A stretch of DNA of 34,665 nucleotides from a virus, in IMG/VR virus record IMGVR_UViG_3300010371_000080, positions 1 through 34,665 of that record; one strand, 5' to 3'. The translations under genes were made by a program, and so were the position numbers. Position 1 is the first letter of the stretch. The number at the start of each line of letters is the position of its first letter. A model generated the notes under the pieces. That model was not told the DNA's origin. It made no database searches and saw only the letters and a program-made list of their open reading frames with translations. This document shows positions 29,745 to 34,665 of this stretch, piece after piece.

Positions 29745-29959
29745 CCAATATTTTTCTATGTACTTACTGTAATACTCAGGTAATTGCTGAAGAGATTGCA
29801 ACCCATCAATGTAAACAAGTCGTAGAACGAAGGATAGAGGGCAATATCCTATGGCTAAAAGACAATGAAAGGTGGTACCCCCTTAAATACCGCAAACCAA
29901 CCAAAAATCAACAACCAGATAAAACACCGTCAGACTCGACAAAATCTTGGTCAGAGTGA
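29741..29959 (+). CDS. 72-aa zinc protein
   Basis: TTGA start. MTNIFLCTYCNTQVIAEEIA, THQCKQ gives C-x2-C and H-x-C; after that ERRIEGNILWLKDNERWYPL and a Pro/Lys/Ser tail. The N-terminal finger resembles the next gene's product. Confidence 0.58.
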   Translation: MTNIFLCTYCNTQVIAEEIATHQCKQVVERRIEGNILWLKDNERWYPLKYRKPTKNQQPDKTPSDSTKSWSE

Positions 29960-30050
29960 ATGGATTGTATGTAGTGATTGTGGTAAGAAATTAGGCTTAA
30001 TATCTCATGATTGCTCGATTACAAACCAAAAGGAGAGTAAAGATGAGTGA
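29865..30050 (+). CDS. 61-aa protein with C-terminal zinc finger, start uncertain
   Basis: WIVCSDCGKKLGLISHDCS (C-x2-C, H-x-C) lies after the previous stop, so a real product is likely. The only ATG/GTG/TTG in frame is at 29865, which overlaps the previous gene by 95 nt; a non-standard start such as ATT near 29964 cannot be excluded. The N-terminal part (KHRQTRQNLGQ) is low-complexity basic. End overlaps the next start. Confidence 0.5.
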   Translation: MKGGTPLNTANQPKINNQIKHRQTRQNLGQSEWIVCSDCGKKLGLISHDCSITNQKESKDE

Positions 30051-30291
30051 AGTTAGTCAACAATGGATAGATGAAAAGAAAGCAATCCCATTCGAGAAAG
30101 GACTTCCTAAAGAATTTCAGGTACATGATGATATTATAAAATGCCCTGAATGTGGTGGTGAAATGTTTGGGCGTTGTCTATGCTGTCAATGTTATTTCTG
30201 TCATGGGAAGTGTTTACAAGAAAATGGTGGTATTTATGATGAAGAAGATATTATAGAAACTCTTAATGACAAAACGGTGAAAATGGAATGA
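30043..30291 (+). CDS. 82-aa zinc protein with strong ribosome site
   Basis: ATG at 30043 chosen since AAAGGAGAG is 6-8 nt upstream. IIKCPECGGEMFGRCLCCQC, YFCHGKCLQENGG: eight cysteines and one His within about 35 residues, likely two zinc sites; acidic C terminus. Unknown. Confidence 0.65.
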   Translation: MSEVSQQWIDEKKAIPFEKGLPKEFQVHDDIIKCPECGGEMFGRCLCCQCYFCHGKCLQENGGIYDEEDIIETLNDKTVKME

Positions 30292-30365
30292 TAGTTATCA
30301 ATGAATCTCAAGGCCGTATTAGCAAGACGTTGTTAATAGTTAATCGAGATGAGATAACGCTTTGA
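30288..30365 (+). CDS. 25-aa terminal microgene
   Basis: ATGA overlap; MIVINESQGRISKTLLIVNR, then DEITL. Supported only by the overlap; it would be the last gene of the operon. Confidence 0.38.
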   Translation: MIVINESQGRISKTLLIVNRDEITL

Positions 30366-30390
30366 TTACATTAGGAAATAAAAACTAAGG

Positions 30391-30545
30391 GTGGAAACTT
30401 GTTCCACACACATCCTGCAAGGGATGAACTATTTACAAGTCATATTCTAATAAAGTTCTCGGTGACAAGATAACAGGTGTGTTTAGCCATTGATTTTTCT
30501 ATTAGGCTAATGTCATAGCCAACTAGATTTGCTTTAGGCTATTTA
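30391..30545. other. structured non-coding region before integrase
   Basis: Within the 211-bp gap 30366-30576 are adjacent hairpins GTGGAA(30391)-TTCCAC(30402) and CATCC(30411)-GGATG(30422), then alternating blocks TTAGCC(30483), GGCTAA(30505), TAGCC(30516), GGCTA(30537), which can pair in alternative ways. Candidate for a structured RNA, integrase-binding arm sites near attP, or operator. No tRNA-like attachment core recognised. Confidence 0.4.
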
Positions 30546-30576
30546 CACTTAATTACTAGAATTTATTAGTTTAGAC

Positions 30577-31656
30577 ATGTCATTTTTAGAAAGGGATCAT
30601 ACCACCGAGTCATACTTTGACAAGATACGCACCCGTTCAAACTCTTACAAGAAGAATACCGCAAAGGTGATAAAGCACTTTGATATATTTTGCAAGAAGA
30701 AATATGACAAGTCAAAAGAAGATGTGTTTGCCGAGATCAAGACTATCGTAGGAGATAAGAAAGACCGTATCATCTATGAACTATTACAGGAATTTTCAAA
30801 CTATTTAACCGACAAGGTGCGTTGTAACACCCAGATTACCTATTTTGCCTACCTAAAACCATACCTAGCCTATATGACTCTGACTAAGATCCATTCAGAG
30901 GATATAAGGCAGAATGTCGTATTACCCAAGCCAATAGAGGAAGATCCATACCCAATATCAATAGATGATCAAAGGCAGTTATTCAAGCACGCCTCATTTG
31001 ACAGGGTGGCATACTATCTATTTTTGGCAAGTTCAGGCATACGTGAACAGGAAGGGTGTAAGATAAGAAAGCGTGACTTTGTGTTTACCTACAAAAGACC
31101 TATGGTAAAACTACCTGGCAAGTACACCAAGACTGGTAAGGGCAGGCGCACGTTCATATCATTAGAGGCTAATGAATACCTACAACAACTCTTAATCGGG
31201 TTATCACCTGACGACTTGGTTTTTACAAAAAACGAGGATTCGGAAAAGGCGGCTGCAACACAGAGGGATGTGTTTGACGCAGTACGTAAAAAGGCAGGCT
31301 TTGACGATCTAAAATATGAATCTGGTACACATAAGATTACAATACATGGTTTTAGATCCTTCTTTATCACCCAAACTGAAAAGGTGCATGAAGGGTTAGG
31401 CCATGCCCTAGCTGGTCATGGTAGATACATGAAAAGGTATGAAAGGTTTACCGATCAGGAACTGTTAGATTTTTACCTTAAGGTTGAACCAGCCTTGACT
31501 ATATTTAGCGATCAAAAGAACGCCAAGACGCTAGAAGAAGCACTTGCAAGGATATCATACCTAGAGAAAAAGGAAGAAGAAAGGCAAATGGAATACAAAA
31601 AACGCCTTTCAATACTGGATGAAAACATTTTGAAGGTAAGACAACTCAACAACTAA
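30577..31656 (+). CDS. int: tyrosine recombinase/integrase, archaeal type
   Basis: 359 aa. N-terminal SAM-like DNA-binding part (about 10-110), then catalytic part: SSGIREQEGCKIRKRD (R156), KYTKTGKGRRTFIS (K185 or K188), HGFRSFF (H257, R260), GHALAGHGRYMKRYERF (H276/H281 and Y284 or Y288). The full catalytic set R-K-HxxR-H-Y is present, so it should be active. The long C-terminal coiled coil (EEALARISYLEKKEEERQME) is common in archaeal integrases. Site-specific integration into the host, so the virus is temperate or a provirus. It is intact, not split by integration as in SSV-type elements. Confidence 0.92.
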   Translation: MSFLERDHTTESYFDKIRTRSNSYKKNTAKVIKHFDIFCKKKYDKSKEDVFAEIKTIVGDKKDRIIYELLQEFSNYLTDKVRCNTQITYFAYLKPYLAYMTLTKIHSEDIRQNVVLPKPIEEDPYPISIDDQRQLFKHASFDRVAYYLFLASSGIREQEGCKIRKRDFVFTYKRPMVKLPGKYTKTGKGRRTFISLEANEYLQQLLIGLSPDDLVFTKNEDSEKAAATQRDVFDAVRKKAGFDDLKYESGTHKITIHGFRSFFITQTEKVHEGLGHALAGHGRYMKRYERFTDQELLDFYLKVEPALTIFSDQKNAKTLEEALARISYLEKKEEERQMEYKKRLSILDENILKVRQLNN

Positions 31657-31726
31657 TTTGTAGTACATACATCATACATACATACTACTAGCTACAACGC
31701 ATTATGTTATATTATATTATATTATA
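31657..31726. repeat. simple-sequence repeats after integrase
   Basis: TACATACATCATACATACAT (31664-31683) is an ATAC microsatellite; TTATATTATATTATATTATA (31707-31726) is a pentanucleotide AT repeat. Both may be slippage-prone; the second could act as an over-extended TATA box. The rest of 31727-31799 shows nothing recognisable. Confidence 0.7.
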
Positions 31727-31799
31727 GAAATTAAAGAAAAAGAAATTACAGTTACGTTATTACAAAAAGAAGGTAAAAGTTAAATCGTATTCCAATATT

Positions 31800-31910
31800 A
31801 TGGAAACAACGAACAACTTAGCGGTGGATGGTGGAGAAATCCTGTTCAGTTGTTCACGCTGGCAAGATTGCACCACCCACCATTACGGTTTTACGTACTA
31901 CTGGATTTAA
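31800..31910 (+). CDS. possible 36-aa ORF in otherwise empty stretch
   Basis: ATG at 31800: METTNNLAVDGGEILFSCSR then WQDCTTHHYGFTYYWI. Cys and His could bind zinc. A competing frame (31828-32046, 72 aa) covers the same DNA and runs into the next gene; it looks less natural. It contains the shortened copy of the start-context sequence (31852). 31911-32013 has no other supported gene. Confidence 0.33.
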   Translation: METTNNLAVDGGEILFSCSRWQDCTTHHYGFTYYWI

Positions 31911-32013
31911 GAATTTGCCAAATAAAAAGAGATCGTTAGAATGTTCTATTGTTTACTGTAACTCAAAAATATTACACCTCAAACATTTTATAATACCAAT
32001 AAATAACACTTGT

Positions 32014-32033
32014 CGTTCACGCAATGGCAAGAA
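32014..32033 (+). promoter_or_regulatory. shared start context GTTCACGCAATGGCAAGA, copy B
   Basis: Exact match of 18 nt (32015-32032) with 27462-27479, including the start codon and first codons (Met-Ala-Arg). TTTTATAATA lies about 30-38 nt before the ATG and may be the promoter. Confidence 0.55.
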
Positions 32034-32173
32034 AAAGAGAGAATAATCCAACAAACTACCCAAAATATGACAATCAGCTAGAGTCTTTTATTCTCTCTGA
32101 GTTTGGTACTTTTGCCCATGCACCACAAGACCAACTAGCTGGTAATTATTTTTTGGGGGTTTTCTCTCTTTGA
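32024..32173 (+). CDS. 49-aa protein, first of second microgene operon
   Basis: MARKRENNPTNYPKYDNQLE, then SFILSEFGTFAHAPQDQLAG. Start in the same context as the gene at 27471, but the rest of the protein differs. End overlaps the next TTG. Function unknown. Confidence 0.58.
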   Translation: MARKRENNPTNYPKYDNQLESFILSEFGTFAHAPQDQLAGNYFLGVFSL

Positions 32174-32259
32174 AAATCTGTCTAAAGCATACTCTCATTG
32201 AAGAAAACTGCGCTGATTGCCTGATTCAGGAAAGAGAAGAAAGGGAGAGTAAGAATTGA
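32170..32259 (+). CDS. 29-aa microprotein
   Basis: TTG start, overlapping both neighbours by 4 nt. MKICLKHTLIEENCADCLIQ then an acidic/basic helix. C-x2-H and C-x2-C could form one zinc site. Confidence 0.5.
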   Translation: MKICLKHTLIEENCADCLIQEREERESKN

Positions 32260-32441
32260 ACGAACCTGAAGAATTTATTCAAACATTAAAGGATCAGATT
32301 CAGGAATTAAAATCAGAAATCACAGTTCTAAAACATAACAACACATACCTAGAGGAACAGCACCGCACCGACTTGCAGATTATCGAATTATACCGAGAGT
32401 TCGTACATGAAGAAGAAAAACCGGAGTTGTCTGACAAATGA
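32256..32441 (+). CDS. 61-aa coiled-coil protein
   Basis: TTGA start. Leucine/isoleucine heptads from EFIQTLKDQIQELKSEITVL through NTYLEEQHRTDLQIIELYRE. Likely dimeric; overlaps next ATG. Unknown partner. Confidence 0.6.
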   Translation: MNEPEEFIQTLKDQIQELKSEITVLKHNNTYLEEQHRTDLQIIELYREFVHEEEKPELSDK

Positions 32442-32527
32442 GTGACATTGTAATTTCAATTGCCTGTCTAATTTCAGGCGTTATCGGTTACATGATTGGC
32501 TACTTTGTAGGGAGTATTTCAAAATGA
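32438..32527 (+). CDS. 29-aa single-pass membrane peptide
   Basis: ATGA start and end overlaps. MSDIVISIACLISGVIGYMI then GYFVGSISK: almost entirely one transmembrane helix with small residues (SGVIG, GYMIG, GYFVG) suited to helix packing. Resembles tiny membrane effectors or holin/toxin-like peptides in size only. Confidence 0.55.
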   Translation: MSDIVISIACLISGVIGYMIGYFVGSISK

Positions 32528-32769
32528 GATTACAGTTACTTAACGAATGTGAACAATGCCATAATCAATTACCCTCTGGTGGTAAAAGTCCTCAAAAAAG
32601 ATTCTGTGATAACTGCTTGATGATTAGGAGAAAAGAGCAACAAAGAACCCACATGAAAAAATACAAAAGAATCAATCTTACCGAACAGGAAATTAAATTC
32701 TTACATGAAAATAATATCAGCCTAACAAAACTCGTTCATTATGTCCTAAAACAGGAGATGAATAAATGA
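32524..32769 (+). CDS. zinc plus ribbon-helix-helix-like regulator
   Basis: 81 aa. NECEQCHNQLPSGGKSPQKR then FCDNCLMIRRKEQQ gives two C-x2-C pairs; the C terminus KRINLTEQEIKFLHENNISL followed by TKLVHYVLKQEM looks like a strand-helix-helix DNA-binding unit. Could regulate the operon. Moderately confident in both parts. Confidence 0.6.
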   Translation: MRLQLLNECEQCHNQLPSGGKSPQKRFCDNCLMIRRKEQQRTHMKKYKRINLTEQEIKFLHENNISLTKLVHYVLKQEMNK

Positions 32770-32972
32770 CTCACTCGTGTAATGGAAAATGCAGGGATCA
32801 GCCTAACAAGTCTTGGGCTACACCTTTAAGCATTGATAATCTAGGATGTAGAACCTGTAAGAAAGTTTTTCCAGGACTGAAACAAAAATCCTGTCCTTGT
32901 TGCGGTTATCCCTTGGCGTTCAAGTCCAGAGTTTACGGGCATCATAGAAGTTTTGAGGTAATTAGAATATGA
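32766..32972 (+). CDS. 68-aa zinc-ribbon protein
   Basis: ATGA overlap. THSCNGKCRDQPNKSWATPL, LGCRTCKKVFPGLKQKSCPC then CGYPLAFKSR. The CPCCGYPLxxKSR ending is a common small archaeal zinc-ribbon signature; like the protein at 948. Confidence 0.66.
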   Translation: MTHSCNGKCRDQPNKSWATPLSIDNLGCRTCKKVFPGLKQKSCPCCGYPLAFKSRVYGHHRSFEVIRI

Positions 32973-33406
32973 ATTGTGAAAAATGCGGTTTTGAAATAAA
33001 CATGGTAACTACTACCTACCAAGGCAATACAAGACAGAAGAAAGTAAATCCTGACGGAACTAATCATAATTTCAAACTTGGTGACAAGTGGGTATGTGTA
33101 ACTTCTAAAGAACATATTGAATGGACTAAAGCGCATAACGGGCCAAGCGGTTTTGTATCTAAACCAAATATATCACAACAAGTTAATCAAACACCAACAC
33201 CACAACCAAAACAATCTTACCAGTTTACCTCACTTGATGAGGCTAAAATCGAACTCGTACAAACAGAAGCAAGAATAACTTATGAAATCTATCTTGCAGT
33301 AAAAGCCGAGATAATAGAAGAACAAAACGGTCCTGTTCTTGGAATGATCTTTAACCAAGTCTGCGAAAACTTGCGAAGGTCTAAGGAAAGGAAAGAGAAA
33401 GAATGA
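32969..33406 (+). CDS. 145-aa protein with N-terminal CxxC and helical C terminus
   Basis: ATGA-type start. MNCEKCGFEINMVTTTYQGN, HNFKLGDKWVCVTSKEHIEW, a Pro/Gln-rich linker at about 68-88 (QQVNQTPTPQPKQSYQ), then helices DEAKIELVQTEARITYEIYL. Two-domain adaptor-like layout. Not recognised. Confidence 0.6.
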   Translation: MNCEKCGFEINMVTTTYQGNTRQKKVNPDGTNHNFKLGDKWVCVTSKEHIEWTKAHNGPSGFVSKPNISQQVNQTPTPQPKQSYQFTSLDEAKIELVQTEARITYEIYLAVKAEIIEEQNGPVLGMIFNQVCENLRRSKERKEKE

Positions 33407-33525
33407 CCTGTCAATGCAAAAACACCAGACATTTTCAAGGATGCTCTAACGAACAAGTAGAAAATCAAATCATGTGTATCTGGTGTATTGAAGGATGTCT
33501 AGTACGTGGAGAGGCTTTGAAATGA
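33403..33525 (+). CDS. 40-aa Cys-rich microprotein
   Basis: MTCQCKNTRHFQGCSNEQVE then NQIMCIWCIEGCLVRGEALK: C-x-C, H, C, C-x2-C, C. Seven potential zinc ligands in 40 residues. Overlaps both neighbours. Confidence 0.58.
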   Translation: MTCQCKNTRHFQGCSNEQVENQIMCIWCIEGCLVRGEALK

Positions 33526-33710
33526 CTTTCAAATCCAGTGAAGTTAGACGGTTTTATGAATTTGATGAAGAAGAAATAATTGAACTTCTAAAACTACATC
33601 CTTCTCAAGTAATAGTCCATGCCGAGTTTAGTACACCTCGAGGTGTTTTAAGAATTTGGACATCACATCCTCTACACTCTGAAATAAGGAAGGAGTCAGA
33701 TAGTCGATGA
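33522..33710 (+). CDS. 62-aa hypothetical protein
   Basis: ATG at 33522 chosen for the overlap with the preceding TGA. MTFKSSEVRRFYEFDEEEII, LLKLHPSQVIVHAEFSTPRG, VLRIWTSHPLH. Small alpha/beta fold, no cysteines. Unknown. A GGAAGGAG ribosome site lies before its end for the next gene. Confidence 0.58.
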   Translation: MTFKSSEVRRFYEFDEEEIIELLKLHPSQVIVHAEFSTPRGVLRIWTSHPLHSEIRKESDSR

Positions 33711-34048
33711 AAGCAGAGTGTCCTTCATGCCATTACAAATTTGACGCTAAGAGAAGCAACTACGGTGCAGCGTATGCGTTAGAACAAACAAAACTAAGCA
33801 AAAAACAATTTGAAATACTATCTTGGTGGATATCATCAGATTACGTTCATCAATCACTTACAAAGGAACAACTACTTAACCGTGCCAAACTAGACGGTCT
33901 TTTCATTTCAATAGACGCAATCAATGCAAGGATTTCAGAATTAAAAGCACTAGAACTTGTTATACCGCAACCTGAAAACAGATACGCTCTAGGTAATCTA
34001 GACAAAATCTCAAAGATAATCAATTTAGGGGGAGAACTTCTTGAGTAA
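33707..34048 (+). CDS. zinc-knuckle plus winged-helix regulator
   Basis: 113 aa. MKAECPSCHYKFDAKRSNYG holds a C-x2-C; residues 28-95 (LSKKQFEILSWWISSDYVHQ, LTKEQLLNRAKLDGLFISID, AINARISELKALELVIPQ) fit a winged helix. Directly upstream of and overlapping (8 nt) the repeat-array gene, so it is a candidate regulator of it. Inference only. Confidence 0.65.
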   Translation: MKAECPSCHYKFDAKRSNYGAAYALEQTKLSKKQFEILSWWISSDYVHQSLTKEQLLNRAKLDGLFISIDAINARISELKALELVIPQPENRYALGNLDKISKIINLGGELLE

Positions 34049-34665
34049 ATTAGAGAAACTAACACCTGAACAAGAATCTTTGATTCCAGAAGTAAGAAAA
34101 TTCTGGATAGATAATTTTCTACATAATGGAAAGGATCTAAAATTAGATGATATTAAAGAAGAAATCTATTGGGCTTATGACAAAATAGGATTACAAAAAC
34201 CGTTAATATTGATTGCCGATTCTTGGTACTCTCAACAATTAATGTATAATTTTGTCAAGATATATTTTTCAAAATTAAGCGAGAACCAAGTCAGGAACCA
34301 AGTCAGGAACCAAGTCAGGAACCAAGTCAGGAACCAAGTCAGGAACCAAGTCAGGAACCAAGTCGAGAACCAAGTCGAGAACCAAGTCTGGAACCAAGTC
34401 GGGAACCAAGTCAGGAACCAAGTCGGGAACCAAGTCGGGAACCAAGTCGGGAACCAAGTCGAGAACCAAGTCAGGAACCAAGTCTGGAACCAAGTCTGGA
34501 ACCAAGTCGAGAACCAAGTCAGGAACCAAGTCGAGAACCAAGTCAGGAACCAAGTCAGGAACCAAGTCGGGAACCAAGTCGAGAACCAAGTCGAGAACCA
34601 AGTCGAGAACCAAGTCAGGAACCAAGTCTGGAACCAAGTCTGGAACCAAGTCGAGAACCAAGTCA
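34041..34665 (+). CDS. DUF6745-like protein with tetrapeptide repeat array, 3' end beyond window
   Basis: TTG start inside the previous stop region. N-terminal 80 residues: [80 protein letters not shown]. From residue 81 the protein is only X-Asn-Gln-Val repeats, X being Arg, Glu, Trp or Gly, 32 full copies to the window end. The LTPEQ-x-LIP-x-x-R-x-x-W opening and G-x-x-x-P-x-I-x-x-x-DS block resemble, from memory, DUF6745 proteins, which in bacteria have an Ser-Gln-Leu-X or similar array and then a conserved C-terminal domain. That domain should lie beyond 34665. Function of the family is not known to me. Confidence 0.72.
   Translation, partial: MSKLEKLTPEQESLIPEVRKFWIDNFLHNGKDLKLDDIKEEIYWAYDKIGLQKPLILIADSWYSQQLMYNFVKIYFSKLSENQVRNQVRNQVRNQVRNQVRNQVRNQVENQVENQVWNQVGNQVRNQVGNQVGNQVGNQVENQVRNQVWNQVWNQVENQVRNQVENQVRNQVRNQVGNQVENQVENQVENQVRNQVWNQVWNQVENQV
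34281..34665 (+). repeat. 12-bp tandem array with four-state codon (X-AAC-CAA-GTC)
   Basis: 32 full units plus one base. The nine bases AACCAAGTC are identical in every unit. The leading codon is AGG (12 times), GAG (10), TGG (5) or GGG (5). Order in one-letter form, in three blocks: ERRRRRREEWGR, GGGERWWERERR, GEEERWWE, then the next unit begins with A. No unit has CGG or any other codon. The array is in frame with the gene at 34041 and continues beyond the window. Confidence 0.97.

Noticed and set aside
30366-30576. tRNA gene or tRNA-derived attachment site before the integrase
   Set aside because: No cloverleaf, T-loop or acceptor sequence could be recognised; only small inverted repeats are present.
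31828-32046. 72-aa ORF in the gap after the integrase
   Set aside because: Composition is not convincing, it overlaps the better-supported gene at 32024 and competes with the 31800 frame; no promoter or coupling.
34425-34461. G-quadruplex in the GGG-rich part of the array
   Set aside because: The three consecutive GGG codons are separated by nine bases each, loops too long for a confident quadruplex.
34275-34661. Long minus-strand ORF of Asp-Leu-Val-Pro/Leu repeats
   Set aside because: It is a by-product of the 12-bp tandem repeat. The plus frame is in phase with a unique N-terminal domain and operon start, while the minus ORF is repeat only.
34281-34665. CRISPR array
   Set aside because: Units are 12 bp with no spacers, only a single variable codon, and the whole is in frame with a coding gene.

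Overview
The window reads as most of the genome of a head-tailed (Caudoviricetes-like) archaeal virus or provirus. The probable host is an ammonia-oxidising archaeon (Nitrososphaerota/Thaumarchaeota) or a relative. That host call is inference, based on an AT-rich genome, near-leaderless genes preceded about 25 nt upstream by TATA-like or virus-specific boxes, frequent TTG/GTG starts, chains of ATGA/TTGA-overlapping genes, a dense set of zinc-ribbon microproteins, and an archaeal-style tyrosine integrase. Almost everything is on the + strand. The only supported minus-strand gene is a 49-aa ribbon-helix-helix-like regulator at 4751-4900.

Layout. 1-5.7 kb: accessory and early genes (MT-A70 methyltransferase cut by the window edge, a nuclease-like protein, a metallophosphoesterase, winged-helix and zinc proteins, an HNH endonuclease, a gene with an in-frame stop, and a divergent promoter controlled by the RHH gene). 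5.7-14.6 kb: packaging and head module (small and large terminase, BppU-like protein, portal, prohead protease, HK97-type major capsid protein), interrupted by a radical-SAM/SPASM-like enzyme and two glycosyltransferase-type genes. 14.6-16 kb: two more glycosyltransferase-type genes and a zinc microprotein. 16.1-27.4 kb: connectors, tail tube, tail-assembly chaperone with a classic -1 frameshift site, tape measure, hub, fibres/adhesins, small membrane proteins. 27.4-30.4 kb: about 15 overlapping tiny genes, mostly Cys-rich. 30.6-31.7 kb: integrase. 32-34.7 kb: a second overlapping microgene operon. It ends in a gene whose 12-bp tandem repeat array runs off the window.

How the parts work together. 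Late genes are mostly headed by a box, core TTCTCTT preceded by G or C, placed 24-28 nt before the start codon. This looks like a virus-specific late promoter. A different TATA promoter with an embedded near-palindrome is duplicated at 2788 and 26605 and may co-regulate an unknown DNA-binding-like protein and a holin-like protein.

The most striking feature is the array at 34281-34665. All 32 complete 12-bp units are identical except for one codon, which is only AGG, GAG, TGG or GGG (Arg, Glu, Trp, Gly). The encoded protein has an N-terminal domain that, from memory, resembles DUF6745-family proteins of cyanobacteria and other bacteria, which carry similar tetrapeptide arrays. This is the best candidate for an undescribed diversification or coding system.
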